From: DASPRM01 sp035319065
GTDB taxonomy: Bacteria; Acidobacteriota; Terriglobia; Terriglobales; Acidobacteriaceae
Direction: 5' to 3'
Assembly (NCBI GenBank): GCA_035319065.1
Contig: DATHDM010000357.1
Location: forward strand, 1-21,976
DNA: 21,976 nucleotides
Part shown: positions 8,633 to 15,950 of the stretch, in pieces
How the letters are laid out: each line of letters opens with the position of its first letter
How positions within the stretch are numbered: position 1 is the first letter of the stretch
The notes under the pieces: model-generated
What the model saw: only the letters and a program-made list of their open reading frames with translations
What the model was told of the DNA's origin: nothing
Database searches by the model: none
Position numbers and translations under genes: made by a program

Positions 8633-9277
8633 ATGGCGTTCTGTACTTCCTGCGGTACGCCCATGGAGACCACCGCGACCGCGTGCCCGAAGTGTGGTGC
8701 GCGGGCTGCGGTCCTGGCCTCGCCGTCCTCTGCCCCTGTCTCTCGGCCGCCGGTTCGCAACCCCGTTCTCAAGCTGGTGATGATCATTCTGGCGGTGGCT
8801 CTGGGTTTCGGAATCCTCAGCATCGCGGCAGCAACCTACGTGGCCATCAAGTTCGCCCGCCACAGCCGCATCCGCGAGGAAGGAGGCCGCACCAGCATCC
8901 AGACGCCTCTGGGCAGCGTGCAGACATCGAACGATCCCAACGAAATCGCCTCCCGCCTGGGTGTGCCGATCTATCCCGGGGCCAAGGTGGCGGATGAAGG
9001 AGCCATGGTGAGCCTGCCCGGGGCCAAGGTAGCCAGCGGCGCCTTTCTCACCGAGGATGATCCTGCCAGGGTCCTCGACTTCTACCGCCAGCACTATCCC
9101 CAGGCCAACGTGAAGCAACACCCCGCAGGTGAGGGAGAGATCGTCGTCACCAGCGGTCACCGGGTGCTCACCATCAAGATCGAGCGCCAGGGAAGCGGAT
9201 CGCGGTTCGAGATCGCCAACGTCGGCGGAATCTCCGTAAACATCGATCACCCCGGCGAAAAGCGGGAGACCAACTAA
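8633..9277 (+). CDS. Zinc-ribbon single-pass membrane protein of unknown function
   Basis: I do not recognise a named function. The N-terminus is a compact zinc ribbon with CTSCGTP and CPKCGAR (Cys4, Cys7, Cys18, Cys21), of the kind annotated as zinc_ribbon_2. A Ser/Pro linker and one membrane helix at about 45-73 follow. The remaining 140 residues are soluble and include RLGVPIYPGAKV, followed by VLDFYRQHYPQANV and a beta-rich end. By topology rules the zinc ribbon is probably cytoplasmic and the C-terminal domain periplasmic. GAGGTGAT just before the ATG is a near-perfect Shine-Dalgarno. The gene stands alone between the oxidase operon and the porin gene. Zn binding is inferred from Cys spacing. 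Confidence 0.82.
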   Translation: MAFCTSCGTPMETTATACPKCGARAAVLASPSSAPVSRPPVRNPVLKLVMIILAVALGFGILSIAAATYVAIKFARHSRIREEGGRTSIQTPLGSVQTSNDPNEIASRLGVPIYPGAKVADEGAMVSLPGAKVASGAFLTEDDPARVLDFYRQHYPQANVKQHPAGEGEIVVTSGHRVLTIKIERQGSGSRFEIANVGGISVNIDHPGEKRETN

Positions 9278-9292
9278 GCAGGGTCACGACGC

Positions 9293-9311
9293 GCGGCTCT
9301 TCCTAAGCCGC
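9293..9311 (+). terminator. Short hairpin after the zinc-ribbon gene
   Basis: GCGGCT and AGCCGC pair over a seven-base loop (9293-9298 with 9306-9311), followed by only two T residues. A perfect 12-base palindrome GGCTCGCGAGCC lies at 9320-9331. These could end the upstream transcript or block read-through into the porin gene, but without a T-tract the assignment is weak. Confidence 0.3.
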
Positions 9312-9378
9312 TTCCGCCAGGCTCGCGAGCCAGGCTGACCGGCCCCACCAAGAATGCAATCAGAGAGGATGCGGACCC

Positions 9379-10842
9379 ATGAATTCCCTTATCGAGGTCT
9401 TCGCGCACTCGAGCAAACGAAACGATGCGCGCAGCTGGGCTGCGCTGATTGTGATATGCGCCTGCACCGCATCTCTGCATGCCCAGGCTGCAGGATCCGT
9501 CCCCCCGGGGCCGCCGGCCGGCCACGCGCAGGCTATGCAGGAGCGCATTGACAAGCTCGAAGCCGAGGTTGCTGAGCTGAAGGCCATCGTCAGACAGTTG
9601 CAATCGACTCCGGCACAGTCCGCGGCATCGCCGCGCTCCGGGATCGCTGCCGACACCACCCAAGCGCAGCGGGAGATAAAGCGCTCGCAGGAGGAGCAAG
9701 GCAAAGCCCCAGATCCTGTCCGCGACACCACCGTCAGCGTCGGCCTGGACGGCTACTACGCCTACAACTTCAACCAGCCCGTAGGACGAGTCAACCTGCT
9801 GCGCGCCTACGACGTTCTGAGCAACGAGTTCAGCCTGAATCAAGCCAGCGTAATCTTCGATCATCCTCCCGATCTTGCCGCAGGACGCCGCTGGGGCGGA
9901 CGCCTGGATCTGCAGTTTGGTCAGGCCACCGATACCCTGCAGGGGAATCCTGCCAATGAACCGCGGCCGCAGATCTATCGCCATGTCTTCCAGGCGTATG
10001 GCACGTACGTAATTCCCCTGGGCAAGGGTGTGAACGTCGATTTTGGCAAATGGGGTAGTTCGCTCGGCATCGAGGGCAACTACACCAAAGACCAGATGAA
10101 CTATTCCCGCTCTTACTGGTTCAACTTTTTGCCTTTCTACCATATGGGTCTGCGTGTCGCCTTCCCGCTCAACGACCGCCTGACTTTGAACTATTGGGTG
10201 GTGAATGGCACGAACCAGATCGAGGCTACCAACGGTTTCAAGGATGAGCTGGTTGGCTTCACGGCCAAGCCGCAAAGAACAATTAGCTGGACGGTAAACT
10301 ACTACTTTGGACAGGAGCACCCGGATCGCGTGGTAGTGCCACCCACCGGGCCGATTCCGGTGCAGCCCGGGCTCAGCTTCCAGGCCATACGTCCAGCGCC
10401 GGACGGGCGCACGCACATTCTGGATAGCTACGTCACCTGGCAGGCAACACCCAAACTGACGCTGGCCCTGGAGGGAGACTATTCTCTCCAACGCCTGTGG
10501 AGAGACGCTGCGCCGGGCCAATCCTCGGCCCCGTTGCACACTGATGGCGCTTGCGCCTACGTCCGCTACCAGTTCACTCCCCGCATCGCTCTCGCCTCCC
10601 GGGCAGAATACATGTCCGATCGTGGAGGACTCTTCAGCGGCATCACGCAGGCGCTGAAAGAAAATACTGTGACCTTCGACTACAGGATGGCTGAGGGATT
10701 TCTGATGCGCTACGAGTGGCGGCGCGACCTCTCCAACCAGCCCTCGTTCCTGAGCGATGTGCAAGGCGTGCTGAGCAAGCAGCAGAACACGGCCACGGTG
10801 GGCCTGATCTGGTGGTGGGGAGGGAAGGAGGGTTCCTGGTGA
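9379..10842 (+). CDS. Outer-membrane beta-barrel protein, putative BBP2/OmpL-like porin with coiled-coil N-terminus
   Basis: The 487-residue protein has a signal peptide (hydrophobic AALIVICACTASLHAQA, cleavage about residue 37). A heptad-like coiled coil follows at about 51-75 (MQERIDKLEAEVAELKAIV), then a Ser/Ala/Gln linker. From about 105 there is a long stretch of alternating amphipathic strands rich in Tyr, Trp and Asn. Segments such as VSVGLDGYYAYNFNQP, FSLNQASVIFDHP, GGRLDLQFGQAT and VDFGKWGSSLGIEGNY are those of the putative beta-barrel porin 2 family. The C-terminus ends in an aromatic-rich strand. It probably sits in the outer membrane and could be a solute channel; the substrate is unknown. 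GAGAGGA is about nine bases before the ATG. The coiled coil may trimerise or reach the periplasm. Confidence 0.82.
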   Translation: MNSLIEVFAHSSKRNDARSWAALIVICACTASLHAQAAGSVPPGPPAGHAQAMQERIDKLEAEVAELKAIVRQLQSTPAQSAASPRSGIAADTTQAQREIKRSQEEQGKAPDPVRDTTVSVGLDGYYAYNFNQPVGRVNLLRAYDVLSNEFSLNQASVIFDHPPDLAAGRRWGGRLDLQFGQATDTLQGNPANEPRPQIYRHVFQAYGTYVIPLGKGVNVDFGKWGSSLGIEGNYTKDQMNYSRSYWFNFLPFYHMGLRVAFPLNDRLTLNYWVVNGTNQIEATNGFKDELVGFTAKPQRTISWTVNYYFGQEHPDRVVVPPTGPIPVQPGLSFQAIRPAPDGRTHILDSYVTWQATPKLTLALEGDYSLQRLWRDAAPGQSSAPLHTDGACAYVRYQFTPRIALASRAEYMSDRGGLFSGITQALKENTVTFDYRMAEGFLMRYEWRRDLSNQPSFLSDVQGVLSKQQNTATVGLIWWWGGKEGSW

Positions 10843-10871
10843 GCGCCGGGGATGACAATTGGCGGTGAAAA

Positions 10872-10938
10872 GCCATTGCGGCGCGGCTGAAAGCCGCGCC
10901 GCTCAAACCGAAATGGCCGAGGGCTGAAAGCCGCGCCG
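10872..10938. repeat. Nested hairpin plus half-copy between convergent genes (REP-like)
   Basis: GCGGCGCGGC (10878-10887) pairs perfectly with GCCGCGCCGC (10893-10902) over a TGAAA loop. Around it GCCATT (10872-10877) pairs with AATGGC (10912-10917), giving a two-tier structure. The 17-base string GGCTGAAAGCCGCGCCG (10885-10901) recurs exactly at 10922-10938 as a half unit. The element sits between the porin gene (+) and a PEP-CTERM gene (-), where it could stop transcripts from both sides. The unit resembles GC-rich palindromes I associate with acidobacterial intergenic spacers; that link is from memory. Confidence 0.7.
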
Positions 10939-10999
10939 TACGCCTTCGGCGGGCACACTTATCCCCTATGCAATCCTGAGCGTCGTCTGCCCACCAGTC

Positions 11000-11635
11000 T
11001 TACTGCTTTCGGTGCAGCTTCCTGCGCGCTGTAAAGCCTACCGCTGCGATTCCCGTTCCCAGCAGGGCCAGGCTGGCGGGCTCAGGGATCGGTGGCGGGC
11101 CGGGCTCATCCGATTTGATGGCGAAGTGGTAGTCGCCATCCGTATTCGGGTTACCGTACGCATGCACATCCAGAAGGTCCGTCTGCAAAGTCCCCTCTAT
11201 CTCTGTGACGTTGGAGCTTGTGTCACAACTTACATTCGGGAAGAGGGGGTTTGTGACATCCGGGCCGGAACCGAAATAGGCGTCAAGGCTGTTCACACCG
11301 ACAAGCACAACTAATTTGTCGCTGAGCCCATGACTGTCAAACAAATTCACACAGTGGTTTCCAGTGAACGGATTGTTGACCTCGATCAGGGTGAAGTGAA
11401 CAAACTCACCCGATGTCTGGACGATATTTAACCCAGGTCCGCTCGTCTCTGGACAGGGGATGGGGTTTTGTATCAACTGGCTGGGCAGACATGTGCTGGC
11501 GTATGCATGCACCGATGGGGGTCCGTTTCCGATATCCAGGGTAACGATGCTGTCCGCTCGCGCGCTGCTCAGGCTGGTTCCCACCACAACCAATAGCGGC
11601 AGCAAGGCGTATCCGAGGTGGCGAAACAACTTCAT
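11000..11635 (-). CDS. PEP-CTERM sorting-domain protein (Cys-containing paralogue)
   Basis: This is a 211-residue secreted protein. A signal peptide ends near SSARA (about residue 27). The C-terminus is a PEP-CTERM sorting signal: IPEP at 183-186, a hydrophobic helix (SLALLGTGIAAVGF), then the basic tail TARRKLHRK. Such tails are processed by an exosortase (EpsH/XrtA family) during export linked to exopolysaccharide; no exosortase is in this window. The central domain shares the pattern FxHFTL...LFD...LSD+hVhhV...DG-[YF]HF with the next protein, so the two are paralogues. This copy has four mature Cys (49, 61, 95, 137) that the other lacks, perhaps forming disulfides. AGAGGAG lies upstream of the ATG, and its own promoter is at 11747-11774. 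Molecular function is unknown. Confidence 0.88.
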   Translation of the reverse strand: MKLFRHLGYALLPLLVVVGTSLSSARADSIVTLDIGNGPPSVHAYASTCLPSQLIQNPIPCPETSGPGLNIVQTSGEFVHFTLIEVNNPFTGNHCVNLFDSHGLSDKLVVLVGVNSLDAYFGSGPDVTNPLFPNVSCDTSSNVTEIEGTLQTDLLDVHAYGNPNTDGDYHFAIKSDEPGPPPIPEPASLALLGTGIAAVGFTARRKLHRKQ

Positions 11636-11716
11636 GGTCGTCTCCTCTTGCTCGAGTTTTGACTTAGGGCCGAGTCTAGCTAGAGAGGCACGAATCCCAG
11701 GGCCGATATTTCTAGA

Positions 11717-11724
11717 ATGGCTGG
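11717..11724 (-). promoter_or_regulatory. Shared 5' leader element CCAGCCAT
   Basis: CCAGCCAT occurs in the transcribed leader 23 bases below the -10 box here and 27 bases below it in the paralogue (12510-12517). In both copies it is followed by a C/T-rich stretch and TCGG with CCC close behind. It may be a relic of duplication or a regulatory site; the sequence alone does not decide. Confidence 0.4.
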
Positions 11725-11746
11725 TACAAAGGCGAGAATTACCCGC

Positions 11747-11774
11747 AAAATATCACAACTCTGCGCTTTGTCAA
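11747..11774 (-). promoter_or_regulatory. Sigma70-type promoter of the first PEP-CTERM gene
   Basis: On the - strand TTGACA (complement of 11769-11774) and TATTTT (complement of 11747-11752) are separated by 16 bases. Start of transcription would fall near 11740, giving a leader of about 105 bases. The box pair aligns without gaps to the promoter of the paralogous gene at 12544-12571. Confidence 0.7.
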
Positions 11775-11860
11775 TCGAGCAAACGCCAACTTTCCAGCCG
11801 ACCATGCGCACAAACGCGCGAAAAGCTGGCGCTGTTACCGAATCTCATCCAACTAACTAG

Positions 11861-12463
11861 TTAATTCGTGCTGCGCCGCGAGCGTGCCGCGCCGCGCCAG
11901 CGTTTTCGCCAGCGCACGAATGAACTGCCAGCTACGATCCCGCTTCCCAGCAGGATGAGGCTCGTTGGTTCCGGAACCGTGGGGGCCGGTTCGGAGACCA
12001 CCCAGAAGTGGAAATTCCCGTCGGTTACACCTGTAAAGTAAACCACGCCCACCTGCTGCGGCGTGTTCAGTTGCTCTACCGCAAAGAAATTCGTCTTCAG
12101 GGCGCCGCTGGGCACCGTGAGAGTGGCCGGCACGGAGGCGAACTTCACCTCCACCGTGGTGGGGCTCGCCACCGCGATCACGATGCGGTCACTGAGCGTG
12201 CCACCGATCGTGTCGTCGAACAGGTCCGTGTAAATCGTCTGCGGCGTGTACGGGCGCTGGTTCATGGTCAGCGTGAAGTGCAGGAAGTTCGTCGTGCTAT
12301 CGGGCAAAATCGTGAACTGCACGCCTGCAGGAACCGTTAGCCCGGGAATGCCGCTTTCCAGATCCGTGATGGTGATGTTATCTGCTGTGGCGCTTCCAAT
12401 CATGATTCCGAACGCCGCCAGAAGTGGCAAATAGCGTCGTCCGAATCGCCTGAAATACTCCAT
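11861..12463 (-). CDS. PEP-CTERM sorting-domain protein (Cys-free paralogue)
   Basis: A 200-residue secreted protein with a signal peptide (hydrophobic YLPLLAAFGIMIG, cleavage near ATA-D at about 28) and a C-terminal PEP-CTERM tail. The tail consists of VPEP at 163-166, the helix SLILLGSGIVAGSSF, then RWRKRW and further basic residues. The mature domain shares FLHFTL, LFDDTIGGTLSDRIVIAV and DGNFHFWV with the neighbouring PEP-CTERM protein, but it has no Cys. It is expected to be exported and processed by an exosortase encoded elsewhere. GGAGAGGAG precedes the ATG by about six bases. It has its own promoter at 12544-12571, so it is not simply co-transcribed with the VWFA gene behind it. Function unknown. 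Confidence 0.88.
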   Translation of the reverse strand: MEYFRRFGRRYLPLLAAFGIMIGSATADNITITDLESGIPGLTVPAGVQFTILPDSTTNFLHFTLTMNQRPYTPQTIYTDLFDDTIGGTLSDRIVIAVASPTTVEVKFASVPATLTVPSGALKTNFFAVEQLNTPQQVGVVYFTGVTDGNFHFWVVSEPAPTVPEPTSLILLGSGIVAGSSFVRWRKRWRGAARSRRSTN

Positions 12464-12509
12464 TTACGGCTCCTCTCCTGAACTTTCACGGGCCCGAGGA
12501 AAACCAGAA

Positions 12510-12517
12510 ATGGCTGG
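12510..12517 (-). promoter_or_regulatory. Shared 5' leader element CCAGCCAT, second copy
   Basis: This is the same octamer as at 11717-11724, at nearly the same distance below the -10 box. In this copy CCAG and a nearby CTGG could form a small four-base stem, which the other copy does not conserve. Confidence 0.4.
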
Positions 12518-12543
12518 AGATCAAGCAAACGAATTTGTTTCGC

Positions 12544-12571
12544 AAGATAGCACAGACTTCTTCGATGTCAA
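12544..12571 (-). promoter_or_regulatory. Sigma70-type promoter of the second PEP-CTERM gene
   Basis: On the - strand TTGACA (complement of 12566-12571) is followed after 16 bases by TATCTT (complement of 12544-12549). The leader would be about 74 bases. Over the 32 bases from the -35 region through CGCAA on the + strand, 21 positions match the other PEP-CTERM promoter without a gap. Confidence 0.72.
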
Positions 12572-12673
12572 TGCTGATTCCGCGCTACGTCTGATAACTC
12601 TTCGTAATCGGAACGATCTGTAAAGTGTTTGCGCTTTGTTTTTCATCAACGTCCGATAATTCGCCGCCGCGCT

Positions 12674-13669
12674 TTACGGCTGCTCGCCTTCTTCCGGTAG
12701 CGGGTAATATCCGGCGCGGGATCGCAGCCTTAGGTTGTGGCTCAGTGGTTGCAGGCGAACTACGCGGAATCGTTGCTTGAGCATGGAACGGGGAGGACGA
12801 TAGAAAATCGCGTAGCTGTTGCGAAGTTCATCGGCAATCGCGGCTACCGCCTTGTCCAGCTCTTTTTCTCCCGATACCACGAAGTCGCGCCCACCCGTTT
12901 GCGTAGTCAAAAGGCGTAGAGCATCATCGCCGGCGTACTGCCAGCGATGGCTGTGGAGGGAGACGGTGTAGATCGCCACGTCTGCGCGCTGCGCCTCCGC
13001 GATTGCGTCATAGAGACTGTGGGCGCTGTAGTTGTCTTCGCCGTCGGTGAACACGATCAGCGCCGAGCGCCGCGGTTGCCGCAGCGCCTGGCGGTAGGGA
13101 TCCTGGCAGGCGGCGGCCAGCGCATCGTAAAGCGCGGTTTGCCCGCCACGCCCCGGCTCCAGCAGGATCTCGGTCAAGCTTGCGGGAGACGCCACTTCGC
13201 GCTGCAACTCAATCTGGCTGTCGAATGCAACCACAAACAGCCGGTCGTCGGGGCGCATCAAGCCGCTCAGCAGACGCCCGGCGGCGGCGCGCGTCTGCTC
13301 CCAACTTCTGCGAGTGGAATCGCTCAGGTCGACCACGATTCCCAGGTCCAGGGGCAGATCGGTGGCGCGCTCGATCCCCAGGATCGCGACCTTCTGCCCC
13401 TGGTCGGTCACGGTGAAGTCATCGGAACTCAAGTTTTCCACCGGTCGCCCGCGCCCGTCGGTCGCCACCAGGGTCAGGTGCACCTCGGCGACAGTTTTCC
13501 GAAAGACGACCGGTGAAACCAGGCCCGCCGCAGGGCAGAGAACTGCCAGAAACAGCGCCAGCGCACCTGCGGTGACCCGTCGCAAGCGCTCCCCCGGGAG
13601 GCTTCGGGCGTCACGCCGGCAGGCCTCGCGGGGGAGTTGGCTGACTGGAGGAAGAAGGAGGTTCCTCAC
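12674..13669 (-). CDS. Secreted VWFA-domain protein (Acidobacteria-type, TIGR03436-like)
   Basis: The protein has an N-terminal hydrophobic export segment (about 32-52) and a short beta domain with ENLSSDDFTVTDQGQKV. A von Willebrand A domain follows (about 108-285). The metal-ion-dependent adhesion site is intact: DLSDS (Asp114, Ser116, Ser118), the Thr in GGQTALYDAL (178), and FTDGED (Asp209). The end RLRSRAGYYPL is the closing motif I associate with the VWFA family expanded in Acidobacteria. It probably binds a protein or surface ligand through Mg2+ outside the cytoplasm; the partner is unknown. The GTG at 13669 gives an unusually long basic N-region without a clear ribosome site. TTG at 13585, three bases after GGGGGAG, is an alternative start. 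Confidence 0.85.
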   Translation of the reverse strand: MRNLLLPPVSQLPREACRRDARSLPGERLRRVTAGALALFLAVLCPAAGLVSPVVFRKTVAEVHLTLVATDGRGRPVENLSSDDFTVTDQGQKVAILGIERATDLPLDLGIVVDLSDSTRRSWEQTRAAAGRLLSGLMRPDDRLFVVAFDSQIELQREVASPASLTEILLEPGRGGQTALYDALAAACQDPYRQALRQPRRSALIVFTDGEDNYSAHSLYDAIAEAQRADVAIYTVSLHSHRWQYAGDDALRLLTTQTGGRDFVVSGEKELDKAVAAIADELRNSYAIFYRPPRSMLKQRFRVVRLQPLSHNLRLRSRAGYYPLPEEGEQP

Positions 13670-13875
13670 AATGGCTTGATCGGCATCGCGCGCTCAGCGC
13701 ACAGAGAGAGTGGCAAAACCTGGGTAACGCGGGCTTGACCTCGTGAGTCCGGGCAGACCGCATTTTTGGCAGGTTAATTGCGCGATGGCGTCCGGGGTTG
13801 GGACTCCTCAGCCGTCGCGAGGAAGTGGGCGATTCATTTTTCGCGTAAAAGTTGGATGGATGAGGATGTTTGGAC

Positions 13876-14469
13876 CTACCTGCCGAAATGCCTTTTTTCG
13901 TACGCAGTGATGGCTTCTTCCTGCTCCAGGGTCAGCCCGATCTCATCCAGCCCTTCCAGCAGGCAGCGCCGCTTGTGATCGTCAAACTCGAAGGCGGCGT
14001 GAAATCCCATGTCGTCGTACACATGACCGGCCTCCAAATCCACCGTGACGTGGTATCCCTCCACTTCGCGCGCGCGACGCATCAGCTTGTAAATTTCGGG
14101 ATCGGGCAGGGTGACCGTCAGCAAGCCGTTCTTGAAGGAATTGTGGGCGAAGATATCGGCGAACGAGGGCGCGATGATGATGCGAATGCCGTAGTCAACC
14201 AGCGCCCAAGGAGCGTGCTCGCGCGATGAACCGCAGCCAAAATTCTTGGCCGCGATCAGCACGCTGGCTCCCTGGTAGCGCGGGTGGTTGAGGATGAACT
14301 CCGGGTTGGGCTCCCCGTCCGGCGTGTAGCGCCAGTCATGAAACAGGAACTTGCCAAACCCAGTGCGCTCGATGCGCTTGAGAAACTGCTTGGGAACGAT
14401 CTGATCGGTATCGACGTTCGCCCGATCCAGGGGGATGGCCAGCCCTTTGTGCACGCGAAACGGTTGCAT
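13876..14469 (-). CDS. leuD: 3-isopropylmalate dehydratase small subunit
   Basis: LeuD is the small (swivel) subunit that, with LeuC, isomerises 2-isopropylmalate to 3-isopropylmalate in leucine synthesis. The 197-residue protein has the full family pattern: N-terminal GLAIPLDRANVDTDQIVPKQFLK, the substrate loop NFGCGSSREHAPWAL, and IIAPSFADIFAHNSFKNGLL. The length is normal. GAGG lies about five bases before the ATG. The gap to the leuC stop is seven bases, so the two are co-translated. It is the last gene of the leftward leu operon. The 206-base gap that follows (13670-13875) shows no gene and no clear terminator. Confidence 0.97.
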   Translation of the reverse strand: MQPFRVHKGLAIPLDRANVDTDQIVPKQFLKRIERTGFGKFLFHDWRYTPDGEPNPEFILNHPRYQGASVLIAAKNFGCGSSREHAPWALVDYGIRIIIAPSFADIFAHNSFKNGLLTVTLPDPEIYKLMRRAREVEGYHVTVDLEAGHVYDDMGFHAAFEFDDHKRRCLLEGLDEIGLTLEQEEAITAYEKRHFGR

Positions 14470-14476
14470 ACCTGCC

Positions 14477-15889
14477 TCAGTGGAATCGCCAGCCGCGAAT
14501 ATCGGTAAAGTGCCCGGTCACTGCCGCTGCCGCCGCCATCATAGGGCTCACCAGGTGGGTGCGTCCGCCGCGGCCCTGCCGCCCCTCGAAATTGCGATTG
14601 CTGGTGGAGGCGCAGCGCTCGCCCGGCTGCAGGATGTCGGGATTCATGCCCAGGCACATCGAACAGCCCGACTCGCGCCAGTCGAAGCCAGCCTCGCGGA
14701 AAATTCTGTCCAAACCTTCCTCTTCCGCCAGCTTCTTGACGTTTTGTGAACCCGGCACCACCATTGCGCGCACCTTGGGATCGACGCGGTATCCCTTCAC
14801 CACCTTGGCCGCTGCGCGCAGGTCTTCCAGCCGGGAGTTGGTGCAGGAGCCGATGAAAACGCGATCGATGCGGATGTCTTCGATGCGGGTACCTGCCGCC
14901 AGCCCCATGTACTCCAGCGCGCGCTGGGAAGCCAGCCGGTCGGCCTCGGTGACAGCGTGCGCCGGATCCGGCACCTTGCCCGTGACCGGCACCACCATCC
15001 CCGGATTGGTTCCCCAAGTGACAAACGGGGCCAGGCGTGAGGCGTCGATGTGTACGATGCGGTCATAGTGCGCCCCCGCGTCGGAGGGCAGCTTTTTCCA
15101 GCGCGCGACCGCTTGCTCCCAGTCAGCGCCCTGGGGGGCAAACCGGCGGCCCTTGAGATAGGCAAAGGTGGTCTCGTCCGGCGCCACCATCCCCGCCCGC
15201 GCACCCGCCTCGATGCTCATGTTGCAGAGCGTCATCCGGCCCTCCATGGAGAGCCCCCGCACTGCTTCTCCGGCGTACTCGATGGCGTAGCCGGTGGCGC
15301 CGTCGGTTCCAATTTGACCGATGATAGCGAGAACCAGGTCCTTGGCCGCCACGCCATGCGGCACACTGCCATTCGCCAGGATCTGCATTTTCCGCGGCTT
15401 GTTGTGGGGCAAGCACTGCGTGGCCAGCACGTGTTCCACCTCCGAGGTGCCGATGCCGAAGGCGAGCGCGCCAAATGCCCCATGGGTGCTGGTGTGGCTG
15501 TCGCCGCAGACGATGGTCATGCCCGGCTGCGTCAGCCCCAGCTCCGGCCCGATTACGTGCACGATCCCCTGTTCCGCTGCGTCAATGTCGTACAAGCGGA
15601 TCTCGAATTCCCGGCAATTCTGCCGCAGGGCGTCGATCTGGCGAGCCGCGATCTCATCCAGGATCGGAAGGTGCCCGGGAGTGGTGGGCACGTTATGGTC
15701 CACCGTGGCCACGGTTCGCTCCGGGCGGCGTACCCTGCGCCCATTCTCGCGCAGGCCGTCGAACGCCTGCGGCGAGGTCACTTCGTGGACCAGGTGCAGA
15801 TCGATGTAGAGCAGCGTTCGCGGGCCGTTGGGCTGGGCGACTACATGCTCATCCCAGAGCTTCTCAAACAATGTGCGGGGAGACGACAT
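14477..15889 (-). CDS. leuC: 3-isopropylmalate dehydratase large subunit
   Basis: LeuC carries the [4Fe-4S] cluster of isopropylmalate isomerase. The 470-residue protein has the three cluster Cys at 349 (FIGSCTNSR), 409 and 412 (SGCSMCLGMNPD). It also has the aconitase-family segments ATVDHNVPTT, VCGDSHTSTHGAFG and GATGYAIEYAG. Length and N-terminus (TLFEKLWDEHVV) match the LeuC type 1 subfamily. The ATG has no good Shine-Dalgarno (the upstream sequence is T-rich), so expression may rely on read-through from leuB, 61 bases upstream. Confidence 0.97.
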   Translation of the reverse strand: MSSPRTLFEKLWDEHVVAQPNGPRTLLYIDLHLVHEVTSPQAFDGLRENGRRVRRPERTVATVDHNVPTTPGHLPILDEIAARQIDALRQNCREFEIRLYDIDAAEQGIVHVIGPELGLTQPGMTIVCGDSHTSTHGAFGALAFGIGTSEVEHVLATQCLPHNKPRKMQILANGSVPHGVAAKDLVLAIIGQIGTDGATGYAIEYAGEAVRGLSMEGRMTLCNMSIEAGARAGMVAPDETTFAYLKGRRFAPQGADWEQAVARWKKLPSDAGAHYDRIVHIDASRLAPFVTWGTNPGMVVPVTGKVPDPAHAVTEADRLASQRALEYMGLAAGTRIEDIRIDRVFIGSCTNSRLEDLRAAAKVVKGYRVDPKVRAMVVPGSQNVKKLAEEEGLDRIFREAGFDWRESGCSMCLGMNPDILQPGERCASTSNRNFEGRQGRGGRTHLVSPMMAAAAAVTGHFTDIRGWRFH

Positions 15890-15950
15890 AGGAAAATCAA
15901 AGGTTCAGCGTGAGATCAATTCTATACGCGCGCAATGCCGCCACAAACTC

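Noticed and set aside
12580..12660. A string like GCGCAAAC upstream of a PEP-CTERM gene, considered as part of a c-di-GMP riboswitch
   Set aside because: It lies upstream of the predicted promoter and would not be transcribed with the gene, and the remaining conserved riboswitch positions are missing.
13670..13875. The gap between the VWFA gene and leuD, examined for a terminator, small RNA or small gene
   Set aside because: No stem followed by a T-tract, no strong promoter pair and no supported short frame were found.
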